The notes: generated from the sequence alone by a model not told the origin. A stretch of DNA of 64,000 nucleotides from Fibrobacterota bacterium (GCA_003165595.1 PLWQ01000040.1:118182-182181), one strand, 5' to 3'; shown: positions 27,836-37,231, counted from the first letter of the stretch. Numbers and translations: made by a program.

Positions 27836-29215
27836 ATGCGAATGTCGCTTTTCGGTTTCTTTGTTGCAACACTTTGTTCGGTAGTGCCAGGCACTGCTTC
27901 AGCAACAGTCACCGTCGCTCCGAACAGCAGCGCTTTCCAGTATTATGGCCGCTTTGACATGAGCAACCAGCTCCAGCCCCGCTGTGAGTGGACCGGATCG
28001 CATATCAAGGTCGCTTTCACAGGAACATCGGTGTCTGCAACGGTCGTGAGCAATGCCAAGGTATATCTCGACATCCTGGTCGATACCGCCGTGGTGAGGA
28101 TCGATTCGGTCACCGGGGTTGAGCGCAGCATGGTGTGCGCGACGGGACTCACCAACACCACGCATCAGCTTGTTCTCTATGTCCGGTCCGAGGACGGGGT
28201 CCTTACTTTTAAAGGCTTGACACTTGATAACGGCGCCACGGTGGCCAGCCCCGGCCCGGTGCCCGCTCGCAAAATCGAGTTTATAGGCGATTCATATACA
28301 GTCGGCTATGCCAACGAAGCCGGCAACAGCGGCCTTTGCGCATACACCTGGACCGTCGCCCGCGTTACGGATAACTACAGATCGTGGGCTCCGCGGGCCG
28401 CGCGGGCCTGCAACGCGGAATACATCGAAGTTGCAAAATCGGGATGGGGAATGATTCGGGACTGCTGGACTCCTGCCACATCGGATTCGACCATCGGCAC
28501 GCTCTATGCTCGCACGCTTGTCAATAGCAAGACTCCGCTGTGGGATTTTACGTCATGGAAGCCGGATTTGGTCTGTGTCGGTATCGGTACGAACGATTTC
28601 ACAAGTTGCAATCCGAGCGATCCCTCGACGCTCGGCGACTCCGTCAATTTTGTGAGGTCCTATTGCAACTTTCTCGACACGATACGCGGCAAGTACAGCG
28701 GCGTCAAGATCATGCTCAATGTTCCAACCGCCCGTCCCCGGGTTGCCAACTGCGTTCGACAGGTGGTGACCATGGAGTGCGCCGGCGGCAAGACGGATGT
28801 TTTCTATTCCCCGTGGCAGTGGGACACGGCCAGCAATTCCATGTGCTGGCATCCCAGTGTGGTTGAAGATTCGCTGGTGGGAAGAGTCATGGCAGATTCG
28901 ATAAACAGTATTATGAAATGGGGCATTTCCGGCGCTGCCGATCCCGTTGCAAAGACACATCCGGCTTCGGGAGCTCACTCGCTGGCGGTACGACGGGTAA
29001 GCGGAAACACCTTTACGCTGGAAGCAGTCGACGGCGGGGCGCTGTCCGGGCCGGTCTTTGCATACCGGACAAACGGAGAGCGGATCGAGCCTCTCTATGA
29101 AAAGAATATGCACAGCGGACGCCGGGTATTTTGCTTCCCTGTCAAGGGCGTCGTCATTGTTGCCGCGCAGAGCAAGGGAAAACGTTTGCTAAGCGCGCCG
29201 CTGTCGGTGTATTAG
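27836..29215 (+). CDS. CE2-like SGNH carbohydrate esterase, secreted
   Basis: 459 residues from ATG at 27836, preceded by AAGGA; ATG at 27821 is an alternative. Signal peptide (LFGFFVATLCSVVPGTASA). Residues about 25-140 form a jelly-roll resembling the N-terminal domain of CE2 acetylxylan esterases (NSSAFQYYGRFDMSNQLQPR). About 145-360 is an SGNH hydrolase: IEFIGDSYTVGY (nucleophile Ser in GDS), GIGTNDF (block III) and CWHPSVVED (block V His). About 380-459 is a FlgD-like C-terminal tail. Expected role: deacetylation of plant or microbial polysaccharides outside the cell. It stands alone between the propeller lipoprotein and the sigma factor gene. Confidence 0.8.
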   Translation: MRMSLFGFFVATLCSVVPGTASATVTVAPNSSAFQYYGRFDMSNQLQPRCEWTGSHIKVAFTGTSVSATVVSNAKVYLDILVDTAVVRIDSVTGVERSMVCATGLTNTTHQLVLYVRSEDGVLTFKGLTLDNGATVASPGPVPARKIEFIGDSYTVGYANEAGNSGLCAYTWTVARVTDNYRSWAPRAARACNAEYIEVAKSGWGMIRDCWTPATSDSTIGTLYARTLVNSKTPLWDFTSWKPDLVCVGIGTNDFTSCNPSDPSTLGDSVNFVRSYCNFLDTIRGKYSGVKIMLNVPTARPRVANCVRQVVTMECAGGKTDVFYSPWQWDTASNSMCWHPSVVEDSLVGRVMADSINSIMKWGISGAADPVAKTHPASGAHSLAVRRVSGNTFTLEAVDGGALSGPVFAYRTNGERIEPLYEKNMHSGRRVFCFPVKGVVIVAAQSKGKRLLSAPLSVY

Positions 29216-29296
29216 GCTCTTGCATGGGCGGCCTCGCAGCGAGTCACGGGCTTGCTCGCTCGCCCTACTCTGCGGGGGATTCTTTACTCACCCTGT

Positions 29297-30133
29297 TTAC
29301 CTAAGCCGTTTGCTTCTCGACGGGTGCTTGAGTTTCCTGAGAGCATTTGCCTTGATCTGGCGGGCTCGTTCGCGGGTAAGGTTGTAATGCTGGCCGATTT
29401 CATCGAGGGTGTGCGCGGATTCTTGGTCGATGCCAAAATAGAGTTTGATGACCTCTTTCTCGCGGCAGGTGAGGGTGTCGAGAACCCGGGTGATCTCTTC
29501 CCGAAGCGAAATTTCCGTAATGGCGTCGTCGGGCTGATCCTGATTTTCGTACTCAAGGAAATCAAGGAGGTTGCTGTCTTCACCCTGCTGGAGCGGGGCA
29601 TCGAGAGACGTATGTGAGTTGCCGATCTTGATAATTTCAAAAACTTCTTTGTCGTCAATCTTGAGTTCTTGCGCAATTTCCTCGACGGCGGGGATGCGGC
29701 CATATTTCTGTTCGAGCCGGCTTTGCATTTTGCCGATTCTGTAGATGGTATTTACGCGGTTGAGCGGAAGCCTGACAACACGCGACTGTTCCGCCAGCGC
29801 CAGGAGAATAGCCTGGCGGATCCACCACACGGCATAGGAAATGAATTTGAAGTTCTTCGTTTCGTCGAACCGCCTGGCCGCGCGGATGAGGCCGAGGTTT
29901 CCCTCGTGGATAAGGTCGGAAAGGGGCAGGCCCTGGTTCTGATAATTGCGAGCAACCGAAACGGCAAACCTGAGGTTTGCCTTCACTAGTTTCTCGACCG
30001 CTTTGGTATCACCCTCATGAATAAGCAGGGCAGTCTTCGCCTCCTCTTCGGCAGGAAGGGTTTTGTTCTTGCCAATTTCCTTGAAATAGAGGGCGAGGGA
30101 ATCTTCTTCCGAAAGAAACCGGGTCTTCTTCAT
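29297..30133 (-). CDS. RNA polymerase sigma factor, sigma-70 family (group 1/2-like)
   Basis: 278 residues. Region 1.2 (DSLALYFKEIGKNKTLPAEE), region 2 (KANLRFAVSVARNYQNQGLP, DLIHEGNLGLIRAARRFDET, FKFISYAVWWIRQAILLALA), region 3 (RLPLNRVNTIYRIGKMQSRL) and region 4 (LDEIGQHYNLTRERARQIKA) are all present. There is no region 1.1 and no long acidic insertion, so this is the short group 2-like or compact primary form found in several phyla. It binds core RNA polymerase and recognises -35 and -10 promoter elements. The upstream leader contains copy 2 of the 68-bp structured repeat, about 113 bases before the start. Whether it is the primary or an alternative sigma factor cannot be told from this window. 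Confidence 0.9.
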   Translation of the reverse strand: MKKTRFLSEEDSLALYFKEIGKNKTLPAEEEAKTALLIHEGDTKAVEKLVKANLRFAVSVARNYQNQGLPLSDLIHEGNLGLIRAARRFDETKNFKFISYAVWWIRQAILLALAEQSRVVRLPLNRVNTIYRIGKMQSRLEQKYGRIPAVEEIAQELKIDDKEVFEIIKIGNSHTSLDAPLQQGEDSNLLDFLEYENQDQPDDAITEISLREEITRVLDTLTCREKEVIKLYFGIDQESAHTLDEIGQHYNLTRERARQIKANALRKLKHPSRSKRLR

Positions 30134-30984
30134 TGTTTCCGATCATGCCGGCATGGGGAGGCTGTGAGGCAATGCAGAGGATAAGGCACAATTAGTTGCC
30201 TTAGCAAACGACTATAAACTTCTTCTTCCTTTGGGATGGAAGATGCCCCGCAGGTTCGCAAGAGCGTCAACTCCTGTAGTGCTGTATGCAGTCGTAGTCG
30301 TGGTGCTGCGGGGTTCTTCACTTGCTTCCTTTGCAACAATATACATGGGGCCGGGCTCATGTCTCCGGCACAAATACCCTGCCTCACGCTATCAAGTCAA
30401 AATGTAGCGCATGTCCCCTCTGGCGCACCAGAAACGAGACACGGTAGGTAATGCTTGCGGCTGAGTCCCTTCAGTGCATAACATATCATTTTGCAAAATC
30501 CTTATCCAGACATAGGCGTTGGAAGGCAAGCCAGTTGGCGTTGGCACAAAATGCGTTTGGCACGGTACCGAAATATGTTACGATAAGGCTGCAGAGCGCG
30601 TGAGGACATGGCAAATGACCATTCAAGGTACGGTTTCCCTGCACATGAAACCCCCTATCTCTCAAGGTAGACCAAAGCTTACAACCTCAGCATTCCAGGT
30701 TATGATAATCGCTGGCGGGAATACTTATATTTTAACCGAAACTTCCGGGTCCACGAAAGCGGGAAAGCGCGGAAGAATTGAGCGTCTGTAAAGAAACCCC
30801 CTTCTTGCGCCCATCCGCTTGCGAAAAAAGAATGCCTGTGACGGTTATCAATCACATGAAGGAGCCCATGCATCGTTCGCCGCTGGTCGTTTTGTGAAAG
30901 TTGCTGCCGGCCTTGCTCGTTGTCGCAGGCGTTGGTTGGTTTGACTTGCCTCATGATTGCTGACAACCTTGATGGAAAACGATT
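30134..30984. other. Long intergenic region between sigma factor and methyltransferase genes
   Basis: About 850 bases without a convincing gene. It holds the 68-bp structured repeat copy 2 (30246-30313). A 90-codon plus-strand frame at 30519-30791 lacks a ribosome-binding site and protein-like composition. Nothing else recognisable. Confidence 0.45.
30246..30313 (-). repeat. 68-bp structured repeat, copy 2
   Basis: Same length and ends as copy 1 (CCCCGC...GCGGGG) and no indels relative to it. On the minus strand the inner hairpins are CGC-TCTT-GCG and ACT-ACAGG-AGT, the loops differing from the other copies. It lies in the probable leader of the sigma factor gene, in sense orientation. Confidence 0.7.
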
Positions 30985-32481
30985 ATGACCGATTCGCGTG
31001 CTTTTCTCCTTGATGATGCAGATATTCCTGCGTTGCAGCACAGTGTTGCGCGCATTGCAGCGAGCGGATACTCGGAAACCGCTGTTCGCGACCGTTTGGG
31101 ACTGAAGGACTTGTGCGACCTGCAAATGCGCGCCGCCCCACTATACCGCGGGGAACGGCTGGCGGAACGTCGTCCGCTCGACACTGCCATCGACCTGTTT
31201 CTCCTTCAAGGCACAATCGGCGCCGCGGAACTGGACCGCCTAATTGACAAAGAAGATGTCGGCTTCCTGGAGCGCTCAGGAGTACTGAGAATAGAAAGCA
31301 CGGGTGAAGCCTCTGCCAATGTGTCGCTTTACCCCGCAGGAAATCAGTTGATCTTCTCCGACCATACGTGGCCGCAACTTTCCAAAGCAGGAAGTTCTGC
31401 CGTGCCCTTTGGCCAGGTGATGTTTGTGGGCGCGGACAGCCGCTGGCTGGCGCGGGCCACGGTGCGCAGCCCCGTTTCCAGTGCTCTGGATCTTTGTACG
31501 GGTTCCGGTGTCCAAGCCCTGCTCGCGGCTACCCATTGCCGGAGGGTTGCAGCAGTGGACATCAATTCCCGGGCGGTCCGTTGCACGCGATTTAATGCAA
31601 AGGCTTTGGGTTGCAGCAACCTGGAAGTTTTTGAGGGAGATCTTTATGAACCGGTGGGGAAAGAAAAGTTTGACCTGATTACAGCCAATCCTCCGTTTGT
31701 CCCGTCACCCGTCAACAGCATAGGCTTCCGCGATGGAGGACGAACAGGTGAAGATGTCCAGCGTCGAATCGTGGCGGGTCTTTCCGATCACCTGGCTCAG
31801 GGTGGAATGGCCCAAATGGTCACCGAGATAGGCGAGCGCGATACTGTGCCGCTTGCGGACAGGGTCCGCGAATGGCTGGGCAGCGCGCCAATTGACATTC
31901 ATGTTTTGAGGCTGAGGATTCACTCTGCCGAAGCATATGCCATTGGTCATGCGAATGGAGATACGCCGGGCGAATTCCTGGAATCGGTTGACGCATGGGC
32001 GGATAATTTACGGTTACAGGGCTTCACCCGGATCGTTTCCGTGCTGCTGGCGTTCCAATGGAGCGATCCGTTGTGCGGCCCTCCATGGAATCGCGTTGAC
32101 GAGGCGTATCCGCCGAACCGAGACGCCGGCAAAGAGATTGAGGCCGCGTTTGCTGCCGAGCGCTTGACAAGGGACCCGGGCTTAAAAGAAAAGCTCAAGC
32201 TGGGCCGGGTGAACAGAACAGGACCGGTGATTCTTCAAGAGGGGAGAGTGCTTGGAGGCACTGTGCCTTTGAGCTGCAAGGCGACGCTTTCCGGCCAGGC
32301 GATTCCGGTTGAATACCAGCTCAACCCGATCGAACGAGGTTTACTTGACGCAATTGACAATCCGGTTTATGTTCCAACACTCCTGAAGATTGCCCGCCAG
32401 ATTAACGTCAGCGAATCATCCTTGCAGGCAGGCCTGGCGTCCTTGCTGCGGGAGAGGCTGATCGGGTTGCAAGAGTCCTGA
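30985..32481 (+). CDS. SAM-dependent methyltransferase (HemK/PrmC-like catalytic domain)
   Basis: 498 residues; ATG follows GGAAAA. The N-terminal ~130 residues form a helical/winged-helix-like domain (LLQGTIGAAELDRLI). The methyltransferase domain spans about 150-330: motif I LDLCTGSGVQALLAATHC, motif II VAAVDINSRAVRCTRFNAKA and motif IV NPPFVPSP. NPPY/F-type enzymes methylate amide or exocyclic nitrogens in proteins (PrmC), rRNA or DNA. The C-terminal ~120 residues are a further helical domain. The three-part layout is found in actinobacterial and other class I methyltransferases of unsettled substrate. Genes on both sides are unrelated. Confidence 0.75.
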   Translation: MTDSRAFLLDDADIPALQHSVARIAASGYSETAVRDRLGLKDLCDLQMRAAPLYRGERLAERRPLDTAIDLFLLQGTIGAAELDRLIDKEDVGFLERSGVLRIESTGEASANVSLYPAGNQLIFSDHTWPQLSKAGSSAVPFGQVMFVGADSRWLARATVRSPVSSALDLCTGSGVQALLAATHCRRVAAVDINSRAVRCTRFNAKALGCSNLEVFEGDLYEPVGKEKFDLITANPPFVPSPVNSIGFRDGGRTGEDVQRRIVAGLSDHLAQGGMAQMVTEIGERDTVPLADRVREWLGSAPIDIHVLRLRIHSAEAYAIGHANGDTPGEFLESVDAWADNLRLQGFTRIVSVLLAFQWSDPLCGPPWNRVDEAYPPNRDAGKEIEAAFAAERLTRDPGLKEKLKLGRVNRTGPVILQEGRVLGGTVPLSCKATLSGQAIPVEYQLNPIERGLLDAIDNPVYVPTLLKIARQINVSESSLQAGLASLLRERLIGLQES

Positions 32482-32516
32482 TCCCGAAGCCACAATGTTC
32501 GATTCGCAAGACACGC

Positions 32517-35327
32517 TCATTGACTAAGGATAGACGTCACCACCGAGTCCATGCGTCTGCTCAGCTTCTGCGCGCCGACGGGACAGAGATGTTCGCAGTC
32601 GGATGCTTCGCTGTCGGCATAGTCATGGTTTCCGTCAAGATTTGCATCATAAAGATGGAAATAGCCGGGAAACGTGTCCTGCAAAGCCTTAATCTGCGCT
32701 ACGACGGCCTCTTCCGTTGGCCAGCTTGGGCCGTATCTCCCATAGGAGTCGGTGCTTTGGTAATACGGACTTTCCGGGGTAATATACAAGAGAAAATGTA
32801 CTTTGTTTGCGTAAAGCAGCCTGGCCACATCCTTGAGTATGGCAAAATTCGTCTGATATTGCGGATCGTCGGTTGACCAGCCGGTTCCGCCTCCGGAAAG
32901 ATCGGGACTGGAACCGCCCCATCCACTGCACTGTGCGCCATGGTCGGATCCAAGCGTATCCACCGATGGAAGACTCGGGCAGGGCGCCAGAGCAACTAAC
33001 TTCTTAAAATTGGTTGGGAGACCTGTTCTCCAGTAGCCATGATTTTCATCGTAATTGAATCCTACATTGCTGCTGATGAGCTGCCATGGCGTGAAATAGT
33101 CGGGCCAATTCATGGTTGCCGGTATCAAATCGCAGCCCACGAGTTTCAGAGACGGGCTATGGTTAAGCATATAGTGAGTTATGAGCAGTTCGGCCAAGGA
33201 AAACGGACCGCCGAAAATCGACATATTGGCGACCTGGTTGGCCGTAAAGTAATTCGGATCAATGCCGTACGAAGTGTGTGAACTTCCAAGAAACGCCACC
33301 TTCATGCTGTCGCAGTGTTTCCAAAAGCCCTGCATCCGCTTTGTCAAGACACTGACGTTGTACGATACCGCCGGATTATCATACTGTCCTAAACTGTCGA
33401 GATCCAGCGAGTCGTTTGCGCCCGTATCGGCAAGAGATCCGGGCGCTATCCACAACACGGGCTCCGCAAGCGTCGTTCCCGACACGATCTTCTGATACGC
33501 CGCGGATTTCAAGCCGATAATGTAAATATCGTCCGGCACACCAGAACCGTTGCACCCCGTTGCAATTGCAAAGTCGGCGTTATTCGACCATTCGGGGTTG
33601 TCCCACGAGCTTTCCCCGTCCGGATACCTGTACCAGCCGACGATCGAGTCGTTGCAATCCGCCACGAATATATACTGATGGACTCCGTAGGTCGTACCCG
33701 TTAAAGTGCTCGTCACGGGACTGCCGAAATCCAGGAACAGACACCGTCCATTGTACGAGCTATCCGTGCACATCGATACGTTGCACGCCTGCGTGGAGCC
33801 GTCGGCAGGTTTGCCGTTGTGCGGCGAAACAAACAGCTGCTGATCCGTAGTGCTCACCAGATCGCGCATGATAAGATTCCGGTATCCGGTCACGATATAG
33901 CGACCGTTTGCCGATCGTCCGTCGTGAAAGCCGCCGGTAGTCAATGTCTGCCATGCGCCGACGGCTTTGCCCCCGGATATCCGCCACAGCCGCGTCTGGC
34001 TAAGCGTCCATAGTGGAGATGTGTTGTCGATTGCGGATGTTGTGAATATCAGGAACGTATCCAGCGTCGCGGGGTCGACCCACCAGCGCGGCTCGAATGC
34101 GCTGTCGCAGGCTAGTTTCACCGGGACACTCGCCAGTGTGTCCAGACTCCGGAGGTAAACGTTTGCCGGGCCGTTTGCGCCATCGTCGGCCGTGCAATAG
34201 GCCACGTATCTGCCGTCCGGCGAAATCGACGGTACATTGACATTTTGCACATCCTTGAATTCGTAGAGGTAGGGAATGGGGTCGCCGTAATTAATGTAAC
34301 ATAGTGTGCGAACATTGTACGTCACGTTAACAAACGCAACCTTTGCGCGCGTGGTGCCGATTATCTGCCGGGTCGACGACACAAGCAGATTCATCACGTT
34401 CGTCACGGTTTTCGAGGTGTCCGAGGTTATGTGCGACGGATTCGGAATGGCGCCGAGTGCGCAACGAAAGCCGATATACTCCGCGTATTGCGACAATGAC
34501 GTGGGATACGTAGTTTGGCGCCGTGACGGTCGCAGGTCTATAAACCCGAGTTCAAATGAGCCGCCTTTGAGAACTTTTTCGCTGTTCTCATTCGGCAATG
34601 GCGCCCCAAGTGAATTCGTAATGTTTTTGACCGTGTAATAACATTTCCAGTCCTGGGTCCACTCAAACACGTTGCCCGCCATGTCGTACAGGCCGAATGC
34701 GTTGGGCAGTCGTGTTGCCGCAGGGTGTGTTGTCCCCTTTGCGTTTGAGGAATACCACGCATGCGCCTGCGCCGCGGCGCTGTCGGATAAACACGGGAAT
34801 GGAATAGCGGAGGCGCCTTCGCGCGCCGCATATTCCCACTCGGATTCGGTGGGCAGGCGGTAGCCGTTGCTGCCGGTATTGATACGCAATCCGTCAATCT
34901 CGTAGGCGCTTCCCGACTGAATCTTGGGAGGCCCGAAATACGTGTATACCGTGTCGAGGCCGTCGCGTTTGCTCTTCTTGTTGCAAAACAGGATCGCGTC
35001 GTACCAGCTTACATTGTACACCGGATACCGGTCGCCCCTGCCGTACGAGCTTGCCGAGGGCACGGGCTGCGCTCCGGTCACGTTTTCGTATTCCTGTTGG
35101 GTCACTTCGGTGGTGTCGAGCCAATAGTCATAAGTAAACGCGCTTGTCATACCCGGCCGCTCGTCCGGGGTGCTTTGCGAGTCGTTTGCGCCCTGAACAA
35201 ACGATGTGCCGGCTGCTTCGATCTTTCGCATGCCGGCATGGCTTACCACGGGGACAGCGGTGGAGGGCTTGTTCGGAGAACAAAGGAGCATGCACAAAGG
35301 AGGCAGGATCAGGAGCCGCTTGAGCAT
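32517..35327 (-). CDS. Fibrobacter-type TIGR02171 paralogous lipoprotein (FGE-sulfatase + TolB-like + SGNH-like)
   Basis: 936 residues from ATG at 35327, after GAGGA. The signal peptide ends LPPLCMLLCS with a Cys suited to lipidation. Residues about 20-290 are a formylglycine-generating-enzyme/SUMF1-type domain (PTESEWEYAAREG, YDMAGNVFEWTQDW, GFRCALG). About 330-640 are TolB-like propeller repeats (ISPDGRYVAYCTADDG). The C-terminal ~280 residues are SGNH-like: MKVAFLGSSHTSYGID with GSS and, near the end, DCEHLCPVGA with D-x-x-H. Size, order and lipoprotein nature match the Fibrobacter succinogenes paralogous family TIGR02171, whose members average over 900 residues and have unknown function. 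No sulfatase is nearby. Confidence 0.85.
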   Translation of the reverse strand: MLKRLLILPPLCMLLCSPNKPSTAVPVVSHAGMRKIEAAGTSFVQGANDSQSTPDERPGMTSAFTYDYWLDTTEVTQQEYENVTGAQPVPSASSYGRGDRYPVYNVSWYDAILFCNKKSKRDGLDTVYTYFGPPKIQSGSAYEIDGLRINTGSNGYRLPTESEWEYAAREGASAIPFPCLSDSAAAQAHAWYSSNAKGTTHPAATRLPNAFGLYDMAGNVFEWTQDWKCYYTVKNITNSLGAPLPNENSEKVLKGGSFELGFIDLRPSRRQTTYPTSLSQYAEYIGFRCALGAIPNPSHITSDTSKTVTNVMNLLVSSTRQIIGTTRAKVAFVNVTYNVRTLCYINYGDPIPYLYEFKDVQNVNVPSISPDGRYVAYCTADDGANGPANVYLRSLDTLASVPVKLACDSAFEPRWWVDPATLDTFLIFTTSAIDNTSPLWTLSQTRLWRISGGKAVGAWQTLTTGGFHDGRSANGRYIVTGYRNLIMRDLVSTTDQQLFVSPHNGKPADGSTQACNVSMCTDSSYNGRCLFLDFGSPVTSTLTGTTYGVHQYIFVADCNDSIVGWYRYPDGESSWDNPEWSNNADFAIATGCNGSGVPDDIYIIGLKSAAYQKIVSGTTLAEPVLWIAPGSLADTGANDSLDLDSLGQYDNPAVSYNVSVLTKRMQGFWKHCDSMKVAFLGSSHTSYGIDPNYFTANQVANMSIFGGPFSLAELLITHYMLNHSPSLKLVGCDLIPATMNWPDYFTPWQLISSNVGFNYDENHGYWRTGLPTNFKKLVALAPCPSLPSVDTLGSDHGAQCSGWGGSSPDLSGGGTGWSTDDPQYQTNFAILKDVARLLYANKVHFLLYITPESPYYQSTDSYGRYGPSWPTEEAVVAQIKALQDTFPGYFHLYDANLDGNHDYADSEASDCEHLCPVGAQKLSRRMDSVVTSILSQ

Positions 35328-35837
35328 CCGTAAATCCTCAAAGAAGTAATGGAGGTATCCCCGCATTCACGCAGGTAACCCCCTTTTGAAAGCCTCTGCG
35401 AGGGAAGGGGCATGCGCCTTATCAAATTAATATATGCAAAACAAACCGGAAGGGAAGGCCGCTATGACAGAAAGTGTCTTCCGGAAGAAACCGCGGTTCA
35501 AGCAAAACTCCTTCAGCCAACCAGAAACTCAACCAAGCATTATTTCCACAGGCTCCAGTTCCGCTCAACCCTGGGCCACCAGAAAGCCGTCAAAATGGGA
35601 CGACATGCAAGTCAGCAGCCTAATGTTGAGAAACAAGGTCCATACCCCGTTCACTTCCATCCACGACCACCAGCCCACGCTCTGCACCGACTCCCAACAG
35701 GCAGAAACGAGTACAAAAGGGAGTACTCAGTTGCGACGTATTGGGAAGTATGAGGAATTGATGGGCACAAAAACAAAGAAGCCACAACCCCGCTTGATTT
35801 AGCAGAGAGGGCAGCGGCTTAGTTTGATATAGTGTGG
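35328..35837. other. Intergenic region between lipoprotein and Fic genes
   Basis: About 510 bases. One doubtful plus-strand gene (35464-35802, listed separately). AT-rich CAAATTAATATATGCAAAAC at 35420-35440 could be a promoter. The rest is unremarkable. Confidence 0.35.
35464..35802 (+). CDS. Doubtful hypothetical protein (112 aa)
   Basis: ATG preceded by AAGGGAAGG at reasonable spacing. The translation is polar and low in hydrophobic residues (MTESVFRKKPRFKQNSFSQP, QAETSTKGSTQLRRI), with no motif and no predicted fold, so it may be a disordered small protein or chance. An overlapping frame of similar length exists. Kept only because of the ribosome-binding site. Confidence 0.25.
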   Translation: MTESVFRKKPRFKQNSFSQPETQPSIISTGSSSAQPWATRKPSKWDDMQVSSLMLRNKVHTPFTSIHDHQPTLCTDSQQAETSTKGSTQLRRIGKYEELMGTKTKKPQPRLI

Positions 35838-36857
35838 TTATGCCTTGTTCCCGACCATTTGCAGATAGTTTCTACCCTTGGCCGTCAATCGGTATCGCTG
35901 AGTAGGGCTGTTGGGAGAGTCCGGTTGCGTCATCTCGATAACACTTTCCGCTAGTGAAGGAAGCAAATACGCAAGCCGGAAATGGTCGTCGTTTTTGAGT
36001 TTGAGCGCGGTCTGAATTTCTTTGCGCTTCATCTCACCTTTCATGACTTCAATGACCCTCTTTACTTCCATGGTCACTTCCACGGCTACTTCCATGGTAA
36101 CGGATTTTTCGAGTGCTTGTTTGAGAATCTGCGCCATGAATTCTATGAACGGTGTTGCATCGCCTGCTGAATCCGCTTTGCCGAGTTTTGCGTAATACTG
36201 ATCCTGTCGTTCACCAATGATTGTTTCAACCGGCAGATAGGCCCACAGCGACTTCCACTTGCTCAAGATAAGGGTTTGCCACAGACGACCGAGCCGCCCG
36301 TTCCCATCGGAAAAGGGGTGAATGAATTCAAGCTCGTAATGGAAAATGCAACTTGTCACAATCGGATGTTCAGCCGTGGATGCAAGCCACGACAAGAGGT
36401 CTTTTACAAGGCCATGAACCCGACCAGGGGGAGGAGCCATGTGGATTAGCTGCTTGCCTTGAAAGATGCCGACCCCGCCACTTCGGAATTTCCCCGACTC
36501 ATCGATCAATCCGGCAGTCAGGAGTCCGTGTGCAGTCAAAAGGTCTTTCTGGGATGCCGGATTCCATTTCTCCATTTGTTCGTATGCGGCAAAGGCATTG
36601 CGGACTTCCTGTATTTCTTTCGGAAGACCAAGGACACGCTTGCCGTCTATAACGGCAGTCACTTGTTCCACAGTCAAGGAATTGTTTTCGATTGCAAGCG
36701 ATGCTTGAATGGTGCGGATGCGGTTTCCCCGGCGCAGGGTAGGCGTAAGTCGCATCTCGGTAGTTGCCGTATAACGTCCGACCAATTCTCCAATCTCGGC
36801 GACAGCGTTGAAAATCGCAGGAGTAATGGTATAGGGCGGTTTGTATTCGTTCCCCAT
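35838..36857 (-). CDS. Fic-family AMPylator/phosphotransferase
   Basis: 339 residues. The Fic core motif is HPFSDGNGRLGR (residues about 178-189), with the catalytic His and the Asn-Gly-Arg anion-binding part intact. The N-terminal helix carries TIQASLAIENNSLTVEQV, in which S-x-x-x-E-N is the class II inhibitory motif; its Glu blocks the catalytic site in cis. The C-terminus (about 250-339) is a winged-helix-like region (KRKEIQTALKLKNDDHFRLA, TQRYRLTAKGRNYLQMVG) with a heptad-like V-T-M-E-V repeat before it. Typical of DUF4172/Fic-wHTH proteins that modify proteins by AMPylation and may autoregulate their gene. No antitoxin is adjacent. Confidence 0.9.
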   Translation of the reverse strand: MGNEYKPPYTITPAIFNAVAEIGELVGRYTATTEMRLTPTLRRGNRIRTIQASLAIENNSLTVEQVTAVIDGKRVLGLPKEIQEVRNAFAAYEQMEKWNPASQKDLLTAHGLLTAGLIDESGKFRSGGVGIFQGKQLIHMAPPPGRVHGLVKDLLSWLASTAEHPIVTSCIFHYELEFIHPFSDGNGRLGRLWQTLILSKWKSLWAYLPVETIIGERQDQYYAKLGKADSAGDATPFIEFMAQILKQALEKSVTMEVAVEVTMEVKRVIEVMKGEMKRKEIQTALKLKNDDHFRLAYLLPSLAESVIEMTQPDSPNSPTQRYRLTAKGRNYLQMVGNKA

Positions 36858-37110
36858 AGTTAATCAGCCTCGCTGAAAATACTCCTGATCGGCAGGATAT
36901 TTTCGAGACGCTTTTGAATCGGAACCATGAGCGTTACGCCTCATGAAACGCAATAACAAAGATAGCTATCGGATGAGCGAAAAACAACGGATTCAAGATG
37001 GCACTCCCGGCCCACTGTCTGTGGTAAAGCGGAATCCCCGGACACAAAGGCTTCGTCGATAATGGGCTGCTGCGGGCAGCACGTGGCCAGGCGGATTGCC
37101 TGATTAACAC

Positions 37111-37154
37111 AAAAAATATGCCTCTCGTAACTTGTTGATTTTACGAGAGGCATA
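37111..37154 (-). terminator. Rho-independent terminator of the tRNA gene
   Basis: Fourteen-base perfect inverted repeat (37117-37130 and 37141-37154, TATGCCTCTCGTAA) with a ten-base loop, then six A on the plus strand (U-tract on the minus strand). It begins immediately after the CCA end of the tRNA. Confidence 0.9.
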
Positions 37155-37231
37155 TGGTGCGGCCAGACAGAGTCGAACTGCCAACCGTCTGATTCGTAGT
37201 CAGGTGCTCTATCCAATTGAGCTATGGCCGC
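37155..37231 (-). tRNA. tRNA-Arg (anticodon ACG)
   Basis: Seventy-seven bases including an encoded CCA. Acceptor stem GCGGCCA pairs with TGGCCGC. D-arm TAGCTCAATTGGATAGAGCA, anticodon loop CTACGAA with anticodon ACG (to become ICG), and T-arm GGCAGTTCGACTCTGTC with the TTCGA T-loop. It is read on the minus strand. Discriminator base A followed by CCA. The terminator hairpin starts at the next base. Confidence 0.95.

Noticed and set aside
30519-30791. 90-codon plus-strand frame
   Set aside because: No ribosome-binding site, irregular composition and no motif.
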